Of a stretch of DNA of 64,000 nucleotides, positions 32,449-43,867 are shown piece after piece. Each line of letters starts with the position of its first letter. Positions within the stretch are counted from its first letter, which is position 1. The notes under the pieces are model-generated. The model saw only the letters and a list, made by a program, of their open reading frames with translations. It made no database searches and was not told the origin of the DNA. The translations under genes were made by a program, and so were the position numbers. Source of the DNA: Allomyces arbusculus (Eukaryota > Blastocladiomycota > Blastocladiomycetes > Blastocladiales > Blastocladiaceae); assembly GCA_027604705.1 (NCBI GenBank), contig JADHYV010000001.1, forward strand, positions 434,001-498,000, in the 5' to 3' direction.

Positions 32449-33359
32449 GCTTGTTGAAATGATCGCAAGGAATGGACATGTTTTGCTGGTGTCTTCATCG
32501 GCAGCGAGTCTCGTCACCTCTGTCACTGTGAGCACCGTGTCACTACTCGGCCCCAAAGCGAGATTCTAATCCCGGCGATCCCGGCATTCAGCGTCGCGGG
32601 CGAATTAAACCCATTCACTGTCAGGTCGCCCGACGCAGCGCGGCGATACCCGACAGCGTGGCACAGTTCCCTCGGCCAGACGCGTGAGCGAGGTTGGCAT
32701 CCTGGCTCCATTTCGACCGGTTCAGATCGCGCCGCGGACACGCACCCAGCACGCACCGCCAAGGTCACAACCGTGGGAGCGCGCTTGGCGCGTGAGTGCA
32801 TCGTCTTGCATATGGCGCGCTCCCCGCAGCAACCCATTCCGCAGCTTTTGGTGCATCGGCTCCGTTCGCGCATGCCCGGCTCGATGAGCACGCACGCCGC
32901 GGCGCGTGTGCCCTCCCCCACAGCGGCATCAAACAATGATCAGCTCACATACGATGGACATCCGACAAGGACCAGTCGGGGCGCATCGAAGCGGGCCGCT
33001 GGCTTCGCAGCGCACGCATCTCCATGATGGCGCTCGGGGGCCTCGGGCACTTGCTGGCGCGGCCGACGCCCCCCAAGCCGGCCGGCCGTTCCAGCACCAA
33101 CCATTGATCAGCGTCGAGACCCGGCACCCCTTGTCTTGCTCTGGTCTCGCCGATCCCCCCCATACGACACTGCTGGATCCAAGGCACGGACAGGCGCGCA
33201 GCGGTCGGCCTCCTTCCTCTCTCTCTTTCTCCCCGTCTTCAAGTGATCTGCAACGCAGCGCAGCGCAACGCGGCCGACTGGATCAACCCGACTCACGACT
33301 TGGACCCTGACTCGCTCCGCTACCAGCCCGTACACCAGTGCTCACGATTGAGGGCCATC
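32449..33359. other. Intergenic between Timeless and the GH16 gene
   Basis: About 910 bp. Short frames occur on both strands without domains or coherent splicing. Probably the GH16 promoter and leader. Confidence 0.5.
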
Positions 33360-34822
33360 ATGGTTTCACCCGCGACACTGCCATCACGTCTGTTGCCGCT
33401 CGTCGTCGCCGCCGCGGCCCTGCTCGTGCTCGCCATCGCGGCGGTTCCCGCCAACGCGTCGTCCTGCCCGGGGACCGGCAAGCAGTGCGAAAAGTGGGCG
33501 CCGTGTTGTGCACAGAACTACTGTGTCGCGCAGCCCTGGGGGTGCATGACGAGCGAAGGGTGCAACGCTGACGCGTCGTTTGCCAAGTCGTCGTGCACGC
33601 CGCGGCCCATGTGCAAATCGTTCCGCGAAAACTTTGACTCTCCCGATGCGCTCATTAACAAGGTATGAACGGCGTGTTTGCAGAGAGTTGGTTGATGGGA
33701 GGCTGTCGATAGTCGTATAGTCGTGCCTTCATTGGGGTGAACAGCATGCTGATCAGCTCGCTGTTCCGTGTGACCAGTACAACTACACGGGCAAGCCCGA
33801 CGCGGCCCATTTCTGGCGCGAGTTCCCCGGCGCCGACAAGGCCGAGGTCGTGGACGGCAACTTGGTCCTATCTCTCGTATGGGATAGCAAGCTCGGTCGC
33901 GGCCAAGGCGCCACGATCCCGTCGATTCGCTGGCTGCAGTACGGCACGGTCACTGCGCGTATCAAGGTCGCTGCGGGTCGTGGCGTCGTCTCGTCGTTTA
34001 TCACCAAGACGGATATCAGCGACAAGGTCGGCGAGTACGGTTTTTCGCGTCGTTTTGCTCCTGATCCGACGCGTCTTGGCGACATCGAATTAATTCACCA
34101 TTGGCTGCTCCCAGCGAAATCGACTTTGAGCTGCTCGGCGGCAACTCGACGCAAGTGCAGACCAACTTCTACTATAACGGCGTTTTAGATTATACCCGCG
34201 GCGTCTTCTTTGCGCTGCCGGGGGGGCAGTCGACGACCGACGAATACCACGAGTATAGCATCGACTGGACTCCTGAACGGATTCGGTGGATCGTCGACGG
34301 CAAGACGCTGCGCGAAGTGACACCCAAGTCGGTCGACAATAAGTACCCTTCGCAAATGGCGCGCATTTTCTTTTCCGTGTGGGACGGCGGGTGCGCACAG
34401 CCCAAGGGGACGACCGAGTGGGCGCTTGGGCCGACCGACTGGTGCAATGACCCGAGCAGGCGCACGAACGTGCCCAAGATGTACATGTACGTTGCAGCAT
34501 TGATGCGCTCTCGATGATTCTTCTTTCAATTTGTCCACTCACTCTGCCGTTCTCTAGTGACTGGATCGAGGTCAAATGCGCGACAGAGGATGACCGCCCC
34601 GACTCGACGTTCATGCCCGTGATCGCGACGCCGACCACGCCCGCCGCCACATCTGCGAGCACGGCGAGCATGACCGTGCGTGCCGGTGCCAGCAATCCGA
34701 GCGCAACCGGTACCAGTTCGAGTGGCACGGGCCCCGTCGTCCAAGCCGGCTCTGCGGGGACAGCCGTGATGGCTGCCGCCGCTGCGGCTGCCGGTCTGGT
34801 CGCGGCTGTGGGCGGCCTATAA
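33360..34822 (+). CDS. Crh-like GH16 chitin-glucan transglycosylase, likely GPI-anchored
   Basis: Four exons (33360-33662, 33757-34034, 34115-34486, 34558-34822) give 405 residues. A signal peptide (LLPLVVAAAALLVLAIAAVP) precedes a Cys-rich module with about ten cysteines (CPGTGKQCEKWAPCCAQNYC and on), in the place where Crh proteins often carry a CBM18-like chitin-binding module. The GH16 domain includes WLQYGTVTARIKVAAGRG and the catalytic DEIDFELLG, in which the glutamates are nucleophile and acid/base. The codons for its first Asp are split by intron 2. EYSIDWTPERIRWIVDGK and IFFSVWDGG follow. The tail is Ser/Thr/Ala-rich and ends in a hydrophobic stretch, as in GPI-anchored proteins. Crh/Utr2 enzymes link chitin to beta-glucan in the wall. 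Confidence 0.92.
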
Positions 34823-35279
34823 AGGCCTCCTGATGTTCGCATTTCGCAAGAACAGTGGAACGACAAGTGTGAAGACGAACGCCGTATTTTTGTGCTGTGC
34901 TGTGGACTTGCAGCGTCGTCATCTTTGCCCAACAGTTTTGGTTTGGTTGGTGATGGTGACATTTTGTGTCCTCGATTCCACATGCATTCCCATGATGTTT
35001 TCTCGTTGTCTATTGCTGTTAATTCGTGCTGATGGGCTCGGCACACACTTGCGGGCGATCAATTGAAGCCCTGCACTGGGCCCGCGCCATCTTACCGTTT
35101 TGTGGTGCAAGGTGGGAAAGATAGCCAGGCTGCATGCGCGTAGCGTGGAAGATGACAGAAACCAGAAATCTGCTATGAACTTGCAGCACGCCCAAGTCCC
35201 TCGGACTGACACTAGCACGCCCCACCAGCACTGTGTCGACACAAGCGATCCGGTCACTTAATGGCCGCACACTGCATCC
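34823..35279. other. Convergent 3' region, GH16 / 7TM gene A
   Basis: About 460 bp of lower GC around 34850-35030. No gene was recognised. Confidence 0.5.
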
Positions 35280-36825
35280 TCACAGCCGCCGTCCCGACGC
35301 ACTCCCACTTCCGTCGTCCGACTCGTCTGACTCCGCGATGCGCTTGTCCTTTCTAGTCTCGGCCCTCCCGGCTGTCTCTCCGTCCCGTCCGGCGAATGAG
35401 AGCGGTCGCAAAACAGGGACCGGCGGCTTGCCGTCGCGTGCCGATGCACCCCTAGCGAGCCGTAACGGTCTTACACCTGCACGCGCGGCAGTACCACGGC
35501 CTCGATTTGCCCCCGGCCGGCGCCCGGTCCCTCCCGCCGCACCCGCCGCCGGTCCCGCAGCGTCACCGCCTGGTCGCCGACGCTCGCGCAGCATCTCCGC
35601 AAGGTCGCGTAAAAATGTGCAAAATACCCTTGAGCGAAATGACTGCCGGCCGGGTGGAGATGACGGTCAGGTCGTAAATGAGCGCGTTCGAAAAAACTGA
35701 CAAAAAAGGACATTCAAAATTCGCACCTCGGCAAAGAAAATAAGCACATTGAGGGGGTCCACGTCCGGGACCGTCAGCGGTAAGAGCGCGGCCGTGAACA
35801 TGGTCGCGCACTCGAGCAGCAGCAGGATCTGTGACCGGTGCAGGAGCTTGTGCATGTGCGCGTACAAGGTCGCGGGCGCGTCACTGTTGGACGAGTTGGC
35901 GAGCGAGGTTGATGATTTCCGTAGCGACTCACTTGATTTGAAACTGCCCAGGAACCGCACGGTCATGCCAGGCCGCGCAGTTGCTCGCGGCGGCGGCGGG
36001 TGCAGCTTGTAGAGATGAAAGATAAACGCCGAGCTCGTGAAAATATTGACGAGGGCGTCCCAGAAAAAGGCCGCTACATGACAGGTGCAACAGAGCGTGG
36101 TGAGGTGGAGAAATGCCCACGCGGGGCAAGCGAGTGCGATAGACGCACGGAAAATGTAATATGTCGAATGTTGGATAATCGGGCTCGAGCGGTCCGGCCA
36201 ATAAAAGGCCGTCAGAACGGTCGCAATCACACCCGTCCACAATAGACATTGCATTGCGACCAAGACGCTGACCGCGCACGTCAGTCGCGGGCGAGAGATG
36301 CGGCACATGGCGCGAATTCTATAATCGATCTTCCCATTTTCAGTCTTCTCCACCTCGGCAAAAGCGAACAGATCGCCCCAATTTAGCTCCCCCGCGCGTA
36401 GTTACCGGTGCCAGTTCAGCAGCGCGAACCCGACAAAGCCGACCCAGATCGCGAGCCAATCGACAGCGGCCAAGATGCGCCGTGTCACGCGCGGCGCGGT
36501 ATAGTACTCCGAAGACGTGATATTCGTGACCATGAGATCGACGAGGTGCGACAGCGCGACAATGACCATGCCCAGAAAGTACCACCCGCGCGTCTTGGTC
36601 CACCAGAGCTGCGACGCGAGGGCGATCGACGACAGATGTAGGTAGACGGCGAGCGTGAAGAAGAAACAGCTTGATGACCATGTCCAGAACGGCTAGCTTG
36701 CGGAAAACAACGTGAACGGTCTGGTCCAGTCGTTACCTGAACCCAAATCCGCCCTTCCGGCTGCAACAAACCTCGGTGAGGGTGCGGTCCGCGATCACAA
36801 ATGGCGGAGAGTGCGGTTTTGGCAT
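35280..36825 (-). CDS. 7TM family gene A of a tandem trio, unrecognised family
   Basis: Five exons (36825-36772, 36692-36406, 36318-36149, 36073-35727, 35642-35280) give 406 residues. A short N-terminus (MPKPHSPPFVIADRTLTE) precedes TM1 (PFWTWSSSCFFFTLAVYLHL). The next four TMs are interrupted by short loops, one being AMCRISRPRL between TM3 and TM4. A long Ser-rich loop (residues about 215-260) precedes TM6 (SQILLLLECATMFTAALLPL), then TM7 (PLNVLIFFAE). The Arg/Gly-rich tail starts SFRSRVFCTFLRDLAEMLRE. Intron phases are 0, 2, 1, 0, exactly as in genes B and C, and the exon-flanking residues align. This is GPCR-like topology, but no known receptor family signature is visible. Confidence 0.72.
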
Positions 36826-37450
36826 GACACGCCATTGCATTGTCGAATGAGATGCCATTGCGGCTCGCGGAGGTGGTAAATGGGGTTGCGCGAAAACAAT
36901 TGTGCTCGCTGCGGATCACCAAAACTCGGGCAGCAATGGCTGGAGGAATTGAGCTGAGGTTGGTCCAGTTGTCGTGGCGAAGGTCGCTTTCCAGAACGCC
37001 GAGGGCTGCGCGAGGGTCGTGCTTGACGCGTCGACAAGTGGTCGTGCGATAGACGGTCCACCCAGCGGTCCAACGTCTTGGATTTGGCGCGGAGGTGAAG
37101 CGAATGATCTTGCAGCCGGTCGTGGATTGGATCACGCGGGGCCGCTGACTTTCTCAAAAAATACTTAATGAAGCCGGACTGGTGAACTCAGCGAACCGGT
37201 TCTGATCTGCGCGTCGCCTTGACGCGATCACGTGTGACATGGACGATTTTCACTTTGCTGGCGGCACTCTTTATGACAACCGACCTTAAACTGCAATGTC
37301 GAGCGTGGCAGCGATCACCCTGGAATCTGCACCACGAATCAGTATCTACATTGACTCGGACCCGACCGCCGCCTTCAGTCCGTTCTCCACCCGTCTCCGC
37401 CCGCTCATCTGGTAGTCGCCAACCGTCGCCCGATCCACTGTTCGTCAGTG
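36826..37450. other. Spacer between tandem 7TM genes A and B
   Basis: About 625 bp. It holds the gene A promoter and gene B 3' end. No remnant of a fourth copy was seen. Confidence 0.5.
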
Positions 37451-38860
37451 TCATGCTGCTACCCCGCGGCCGCTCGACATTCGAGTTCCTGCTGCACCGC
37501 TATTCGCCGATGGTGATCGCCGAGGTGCAATACCAGCCGTGGCCGCGGGCGTTGTGATGGGCACTGCCCGCCGCTTTCCTTGTCCGCGCCCATTCTTTCC
37601 TTGTCGCGACTGCAGCATATCGGTTAGGTTGGCAAGAAATGAGCTGTAAACTCGTGTGCGGACCGCCTGTTTTTGCAAGGACATCAGCGAACACTCTACA
37701 CTGTGCAGCGATAGATTTGGCGCGCACCTCGGCAACAAACAACATGAACCAAAGCGGATCGGTGCCCTCGGCGGCTACCTGCACCAGGATCCCCGTCAAC
37801 ATGGCCGAGCACTCGAACAGGAGCAGGGCCTGAGACCGCCGCAGCAGGACGTGCATTGATGAGTAAAGAACGGGACCGTCGTGGCCGGCATCGGTCGACG
37901 ACGGGCTCGACATGATGCGGCCGCGCGAGTTGCCGGTCTTGGCTTCGATCGGCGATGACGGCGGTTCGCTCTGCGACGCGCGGCTCGACAAGAAGCTCGC
38001 CCGCAGCGTCGACATAATCTTGAAGCTCATCGGTGCCGGGTGCAGCGATTGTAAGTGGTACAGGAACGCCATGGACGTGATCACGCTCGCAATGGCGTCA
38101 AACAGGTATGCGGCTAACGACGGTCGCCACAACAGTCAGAGCGGTCGGCGTCATCGGGTGGAGAAGTGACAGATTGCGCACAGCTAATGTATTCGACGGC
38201 GTGCTGCACGAGGTCCGAGCTGCTCGGCGAATAAAAGGCGACAATCGACGTGACGGCAATACACGTCCACAGCGCAATCTGCACTGCAATCAAGAACAAA
38301 ATGCTCTTGACCAGTCGCGGTCGCGATTGCTCGCACATGGCATGAAGTCTCGAGTTTTCGGCATTATTTTCGTAAGGATTGCGAGCGCTGACAATGCGGA
38401 TCGCGTTGAGCAGCACAACGCACCGGTAGCCATTGAGCAAGGCAAACCCCGTGAACCCGGACCAAATGAATAACCAGTCGAGCACGGCCATGATCTGCAG
38501 CATCCATCGGTACTGCACGTCGGCCATGTTGCCGATATTCGTGATGAATAGATCGCCGAGGTGCGAAATGGCGACACCGACGAGTGCGAGGTAGAACCAC
38601 CGCGACTTGGTCCACCATAACTCGATCGCGAATAAAATGGCCGAAAAATGCAGATAGATGCCGAGCGCAAAGAAAAAACAACTGGCCGACCAGAAGAAGG
38701 CGGGCTAGAGAAAATGACGAGGACGGTCGACCATGAGTTCGCGCCATGACCGCTCACGATGGGCTTTAGAGCCGACTCAACAGACCTCGGACACGGTGCT
38801 GTCAGCCCAAACCGAATCATCTGGATGCGGCTTGGCGAGAACGCCGGTTGGCGTTGCCAT
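37451..38860 (-). CDS. 7TM family gene B of a tandem trio, unrecognised family
   Basis: Five exons (38860-38786, 38704-38424, 38348-38182, 38113-37728, 37666-37451) give 374 residues. The N-terminus ends WADSTVSE, then TM1 PAFFWSASCFFFALGIYLHF. TM3 (MAVLDWLFIWSGFTGFALLN) is followed by AMCEQSRPRL, almost identical to gene A's AMCRISRPRL. A Ser-rich loop about residues 200-240 precedes SQALLLFECSAMLTGILVQV, and a basic tail begins AVRTRVYSSFLANLTDMLQS, aligning with gene A's SFRSRVFCTFLRDLAEMLRE. Gene B is the closest relative of gene A. All introns are 60-80 nt with GT-AG ends. The function is unknown; signalling receptor is an inference from topology. Confidence 0.72.
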
Positions 38861-39195
38861 GGCCGTGTCACGGAACTGAATGAAGGTTGCCACTTGGCCC
38901 AAAGGAAAGAACGTGCACTTGCAGCAGGGCGATCGCGGTCGGACTGGGCTTGCACTTCCGGCAAGGTATGGCCGCAAACTTGTAGTTGCAGCCTTGAAAC
39001 TGCGTGGAGTGTTGTCCAATTTTACGAACTGGTGAGCAGATGACCGGTCGTATGTCTGGTGGATGCTCATGCCCACAAAGCCTACACCCAGCAATTCTGG
39101 GCGGCACGATTTGCAATCAAACTTTCGGTCAGATACATCAATCCTATTACCGTTTCAAGGCAACTATGCCTCCAAGTCCCCGCGTCTCCAACCCC
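38861..39195. other. Spacer between tandem 7TM genes B and C
   Basis: About 335 bp, promoter of gene B and 3' end of gene C. Nothing else was recognised. Confidence 0.5.
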
Positions 39196-40556
39196 TCAGT
39201 CCTCGTCGGCATCCTCAATCTTCCCCACCCGGTCCTGCGTCATTGCCGCTGCCGTGGCCATGACCATCCCGTTCCCGTTGGATGCAACAGCATTTTCGCG
39301 CTTCCCCGTGCCCGACACCTTCCCATCCACACTGGTGTTCGGCGCCGACTTGTGCGACTGCGACGACGTGCCGCCATCGGTGCCCGTGTTGCTCGACAGG
39401 AGCAGTGATGAGAGGCCGGCCTGCGATATGGGCCGGTTCTGCTCGGCGGCCGCGGCCGGGTCGAACCGGCGCAAACTCGCCTCGTCCTCCAACACGGTTG
39501 CAAAGCTGCGCACGGTGAGGCCCTACGTTGCTTTACACTTGCGGTAAGAGCGAGGACGAGTCGTGCATTGGGTGAACAGGTCATGTCGCACCTCCGAAAT
39601 CGAGAGGAACGACCACATCGGATCAATCACGGGCGTCACGAGCTGCACGGCAATGGCAATGATCTGCGCCGCCGCTTGGAGCACGACGATCGCTTGGCTC
39701 TTGCGCACGAGAAACTTGACGCGCTGCGCGGTCTTGGCGGACGCGACCGGACCGCCGCCCGCGGGCGCGACGGGTTCGAGCGTCGACGTGGACGCTGGGA
39801 CCGTGCGCGCGTGCAGGAGCTGGAACGCGCGAAGGAGCAGGACGGCCGAGTAGGTGTTCACGATCAAGTTGAAAATATACATGGCTGGGCGCAAGGATTT
39901 TAAAAGAGAGGTGAAGTGAGAATTCGGGTGCAAGAAACGGTTGCTAGATGGCTCGTGCAAATTCGCACCATTCACGGTGGGCGCAAGAAAGGACGCCGCG
40001 CTCGGCACGGGCCATTGGACGATGCCGGCAATCAACAAGATGGTCCAATAAAGCGACAGGGCCAAGGTGAGACCGAAAAGTATTTTGGTCGCCAGCTCGG
40101 GCCCCTTGCGGCCAATGGCGAGAATTCTTTCCAAAGCGGGCGGTCAGCAATATTCGCGTCGCGCAATCAGTGACCATGGTTGATGGAAAGCGTACGTGAA
40201 GTAACGCATCCACGCCATGCCAATGTAGGCGACGAACACCAGGATCCAGTCGAGTGCGAGCAGTGCCGGCATGGAGACGGGCGTAGGCACGCCGCCAAAG
40301 ATGTTGGTGCCAATCACGTCAAATATGTGTGCGAGCGAGATGCCGAGCAACGCCAGCGTCATGGGGCGGCGAGACGACTTGTATTGCATGACACAGCTTG
40401 CGGCAGCCGAGAGGTGCATCAGCAGCGACTGCGTCAGGCAAAACGTGGTCGAGGACCACGTGAAGACATCCTAGCGCGAGTTTGATTGGATCAGCGTGAA
40501 GTTCGGGGGCGTGGGGGTCGGCTATGAGAGGCGCGACGTGCTTCGGTGATGGCCAT
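39196..40556 (-). CDS. 7TM family gene C of a tandem trio, most divergent copy
   Basis: Four exons are clear (40470-40196, 40126-39969, 39884-39592, 39522-39196), about 350 residues. Phases 2, 1, 0 at the three internal introns match genes A and B. TM1 begins DVFTWSSTTFCLTQSLLMHL (compare WTWSS in A), and TM3 is LLALDWILVFVAYIGMAWM. The loop reads RILAIGRKGPEL-like sequence where A and B have the SRPRL loop. The tail starts GLTVRSFATVLEDEASLRRF and ends acidic (KIEDADED), unlike the basic tails of A and B. The first exon is uncertain: the best candidate is MAITE at 40556-40542, which would need a GC-AG intron (GCACGT). Otherwise the true start lies elsewhere upstream. Confidence 0.62.
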
Positions 40557-41286
40557 GGCTGAGGTCACTGCCCGGCTGCGGATGCCTTGGCGCGTGCTGG
40601 TCGAGCTTGCAGCGGAGCTTTCCGGTGCGCAACAGATGGGCAAGGCGGTTGCAGCGTGTAGCACCCGAGTGCGGGTTGTTGTTGTTGGTTGCTGTTGGCG
40701 AGCACGTCGTGGCGAGCGGCCTGCGGCGTCCGCCGTCGCGGTATTTACTTTCGGTCGCAAGTTGGATTGGCAAGTGACTGGCGGAGCAGCAGCGCGACGC
40801 GGTCGCGTGTGTTCTCGTCACTGACTTGCTGCGCGTTCCTTGCGATTGGCAGGCATACGCCACCTTGGCGTGTCAAGGTCGGCCGCCGCGCACCGCGCCG
40901 GCGTCCTCAACAGGTCCTCAACCGCCTCCGAACCACAATCATGGCCAGCCGTCAGCAGCTGCAGCACGACGATGCCAAGATCAGTGACGCGCGCGCCGAG
41001 CCAACAATCAGGGCTATCGCACGCACGCGACGGTGCACCGGTTTGGTGTCCCTGTGGATCCCTGTGACTTGCGGGTCATTCCGACTCCCGGCTGGTTTGC
41101 CGTGAGCACGCACCGACGCCGTCGTCCCTCCTCTGCCGTCGCTCGCTCGGCGGATGCCCCTGATCGAACCCTCAGTATAAGAGCAGCTGCGCGCGCGCGC
41201 TCGACGGCGCCGACTGATCCAGCAGGGACCGCGCGATCCAAGCCCGCCATTGACCAGCACATTCAATCCAACATCAACAATCCATC
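40557..41286. other. Divergent intergenic region, 7TM gene C / AEC transporter
   Basis: About 730 bp. A TATA-like site lies at 41176. No additional 7TM exon was found here apart from the uncertain start of gene C. Confidence 0.5.
41176..41181 (+). promoter_or_regulatory. TATA-like box upstream of the AEC transporter
   Basis: TATAAG, 106 bp upstream of the ATG, in otherwise GC-rich DNA. Position fits a core promoter, but this is weak evidence. Confidence 0.35.
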
Positions 41287-42919
41287 ATGGGCGTCGATAT
41301 TGGCCTCGCACTCGGCGCGGCGGCGCGCGCCCTGATCAAGGTCGCGCTCTCGTGTGGTACGAATCGTGTTTGCGTCGCATTTGGCACGGCCAGAACTCGC
41401 ATCTTCTTGCAGAGTTCACCGATTCGCGATTCATGGATTTATGTTATTGAAATGTGTAGGCGCTGGTGCTCTCGCGTTCCGCCTCGGCCTGTTCACGGTG
41501 CCGGCCATGAAGCAAATGAGCACGCTCTACATCAAGATTTTTCTTCCGTGCCTTCTGTTCGCCAACACGGCCGTCGCAATCTCGCCGAGCAACGCGGCCA
41601 GTGCCGGTCCGCTCATCGGGTTCTGCGTGCTCTACCTCGTCGCAGGCCATCTCGTCGGCTACATCCTCTTTCGTTTCCTGCGAGCAAAGCTGCCACGCCA
41701 TTTCCAACGCACGCTGGTCCCCGTCGCGGGCATAGGCAACCACGGCGATCTCGTGTTGTCGATTCTCTTGACGGTCGGCAACAATCCGCCGTTCCGCCAG
41801 GGCGACGCGGCGCTCGGTATTGCGTTTGTGACGCTGTTCCTCGTACCACTCAATGTCACGTTGTTTGCGTTTGGCTCGGCCGCTTTCCAAGCGGACATGA
41901 AGCACCTGATCAACAACGAGGAGGAGGTGCTGGGTGAGGAGCCGCAGGTGTTCGTGGAGCCACCTAAGAGCGACGAGTTTGATGACGGTGAGCTCGACAC
42001 GCTCAATGGCCGCGGCCGGTCCAAGAAGCGGCTCTCGATCGAGTCGCCCGCGACCGCATCGCGTCGGTACTCGCCGTCCTTGGGCCCCGCTGAACCCATT
42101 CGACCCGACCTGGACGACCCATACAGCATCCCGCTCGATGCGCTCGAACCGCCGCAGTTGAACCGCAAGCCAAGCATTTCAGTCTCCGTCTCGGGCGTCT
42201 CCTTCGCATCGCAGCGCGCCGCATCGCCCATGCCGATATCCACGCGCTCCGCACAACCACCCGCTTGGCGCCGCAATGTAGCCAGGATCTGGTCCAACCC
42301 GATCGTGCAGACGCTCACGATGCCGCCCAACTTTGCCCTCGTCCTGGGCCTGCTCGTCGCGCTGATCCCGGGCGTGAAATCAGTGCTTGTGCCTGTCGCT
42401 GGATCCACGTCTGTCCCGCCGCTCGCCGTGATTTACGACACGACCACGTTTCTCGGCAACGGCGCGATGCCGCTGTCCATGTGTCTGTTTGGTGCCGCGC
42501 TCACGACAATTGACCCGGACTGGCGCGCTGCACCCGTGGGTGTACGATGGGCGGCCGTATGGCTGGTATTGTATCGGCTCCTGTTCTTGCCGGTTGCGGG
42601 GATTGCCCTCGTTGAAGGGATGGTATCCTGGGGGTGGATTGATGTGGAGGCCAAGATGCTGCGGTTCGTGTTGATGATGCAGGCGTGCGGTACGTTTTTC
42701 GACTTTCGTTTTGGCTCGGTTCACGGTAGACAATGTAACTGACGCGTTCGCCTTGCTCCACCCACAGTCCCAACGGCGCAAATGTGTCTCATTCTGACGC
42801 AGTATTTCCATCCGCGCGGCGAGAGCAAGGAAGTCGCGACGGTCATGGCGCTCCAGTATGCCGTCAGCGTTATCACGCTCACGGCGAGTTTGACGTACAT
42901 TTTGGCCATTTTGAGCTGA
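41287..42919 (+). CDS. Auxin efflux carrier (AEC/PIN-like) family transporter
   Basis: Three exons (41287-41356, 41460-42689, 42768-42919) give 483 residues. The N-terminal bundle reads LYIKIFLPCLLFANTAVAI and AGHLVGYILFRFLRAK, with the family-typical GNHGDLVLSILLTV after TM4 (compare GNxxxLP in AEC proteins). A hydrophilic, Ser/Pro-rich loop of about 140 residues (residues 190-330) separates the halves. The C-terminal bundle has LGNGAMPLSMCLFGAAL and QACVPTAQMCLILTQYF, the crossover-like part seen in ECM3-type fungal members. The family carries organic anions across membranes; the fungal substrates and membrane (likely ER or plasma membrane) are mostly unknown. The C-terminus is hydrophobic with no tail. 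Confidence 0.9.
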
Positions 42920-42984
42920 AAAGGGTGGACCGGCACCCGCCATTAAGAATGGGAGTGTTACGAAAATCTGTGAATACATGTGTT

Positions 42985-43867
42985 TTACCATCCGGTCCAG
43001 GTCACAGTATGAAACTGCACTTTGCACACGTCAGAAACGGTCGGATCCTGTCGCGCCGTCGTCATTGGTGTCGCATAGACGACTATCTTCTTCGCGTTGG
43101 TGCCGAGCCGCGCCGCGGTGACCCAGTCGCGCAGGTCGACGGGTGGAGAAGGTGCGTCGCGGGGTACAGGAGGCAGAGTGCTGACGATAGCGGCCGAATG
43201 GCATGCCATCGGATCGTCTACGTGTTTGCGGGTTGGCGGAAGGGGAAAGGACAAAACGGGCTTCGCGACAAGCGCATGGACAAATTGCAAGCACACCTTG
43301 GTATACGAGGAAATCGCCGGCAAACTTGGATGCTGGGGTTACAAACACAGTTGGATGGGCGGGGCTGGTCGCTGTCACGTTGGAACGCTCCTCACTGGCC
43401 AAGAGCCGGGCCAGGACGGCGGCTTTCGAAAGGGCGTGTTCGTCAATCACGCGTGCAGGCAGGACTGCGGCCAAATCGCCCACAGTCGTGATAAAAACAT
43501 CAGCGAGCGGGTCGGTGGTCGTCGGGGAAGAAGGACTACAGCCAGGCTGCAGGTCCAGCGCGACTCGCAATCGAAGTGCACCTACTCAGTGAAAAATATG
43601 AACTCAAGTTAGGGCCCGGATGCGGCACGCGCACACAAGAGAATCGCGTAAAACCTTGGCTCAGCAAATAGACAATCTCGTGTGCGACAAGCTGGAGTGG
43701 AAGTGTGCCCTGGATAAGATTGCCTGGCACAACCACGCTCCCAGGTCCAGTCGACGCGTTGCCCGACGCTTTTCCGGCCTTGTCGCGACGCACTGACCCA
43801 ATGAGTACGCCAGGCAGGCCGTACTCGCGTCGAAGTCGAATCACGTCTAGATCACACACGTCAATTA
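42985..43867 (-). CDS. SEN34: tRNA-splicing endonuclease subunit Sen34 (start exon unresolved)
   Basis: Three exons are clear: 43867-43655, 43581-43297 and 43217-42985. The N-terminal part reads DVIRLRREYGLPGVLIGS and LPLQLVAHEIVYLLSQ, matching the Sen34 N-terminal fold. The C-terminal nuclease domain reads SKFAGDFLVYQDDPMACHSA across the last intron, then WVTAARLGTNAKKIVVY. Candidate catalytic Tyr (FLVY), His (ACHS) and Lys (NAKK) are all present. Sen34 is the subunit that cuts the 3' splice site of intron-containing pre-tRNAs. No ATG lies in frame before 43867, which directly follows a TTGACAG acceptor, so a first exon must lie further upstream. The middle segment (residues about 90-140) is more divergent than in human TSEN34. 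Confidence 0.82.
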
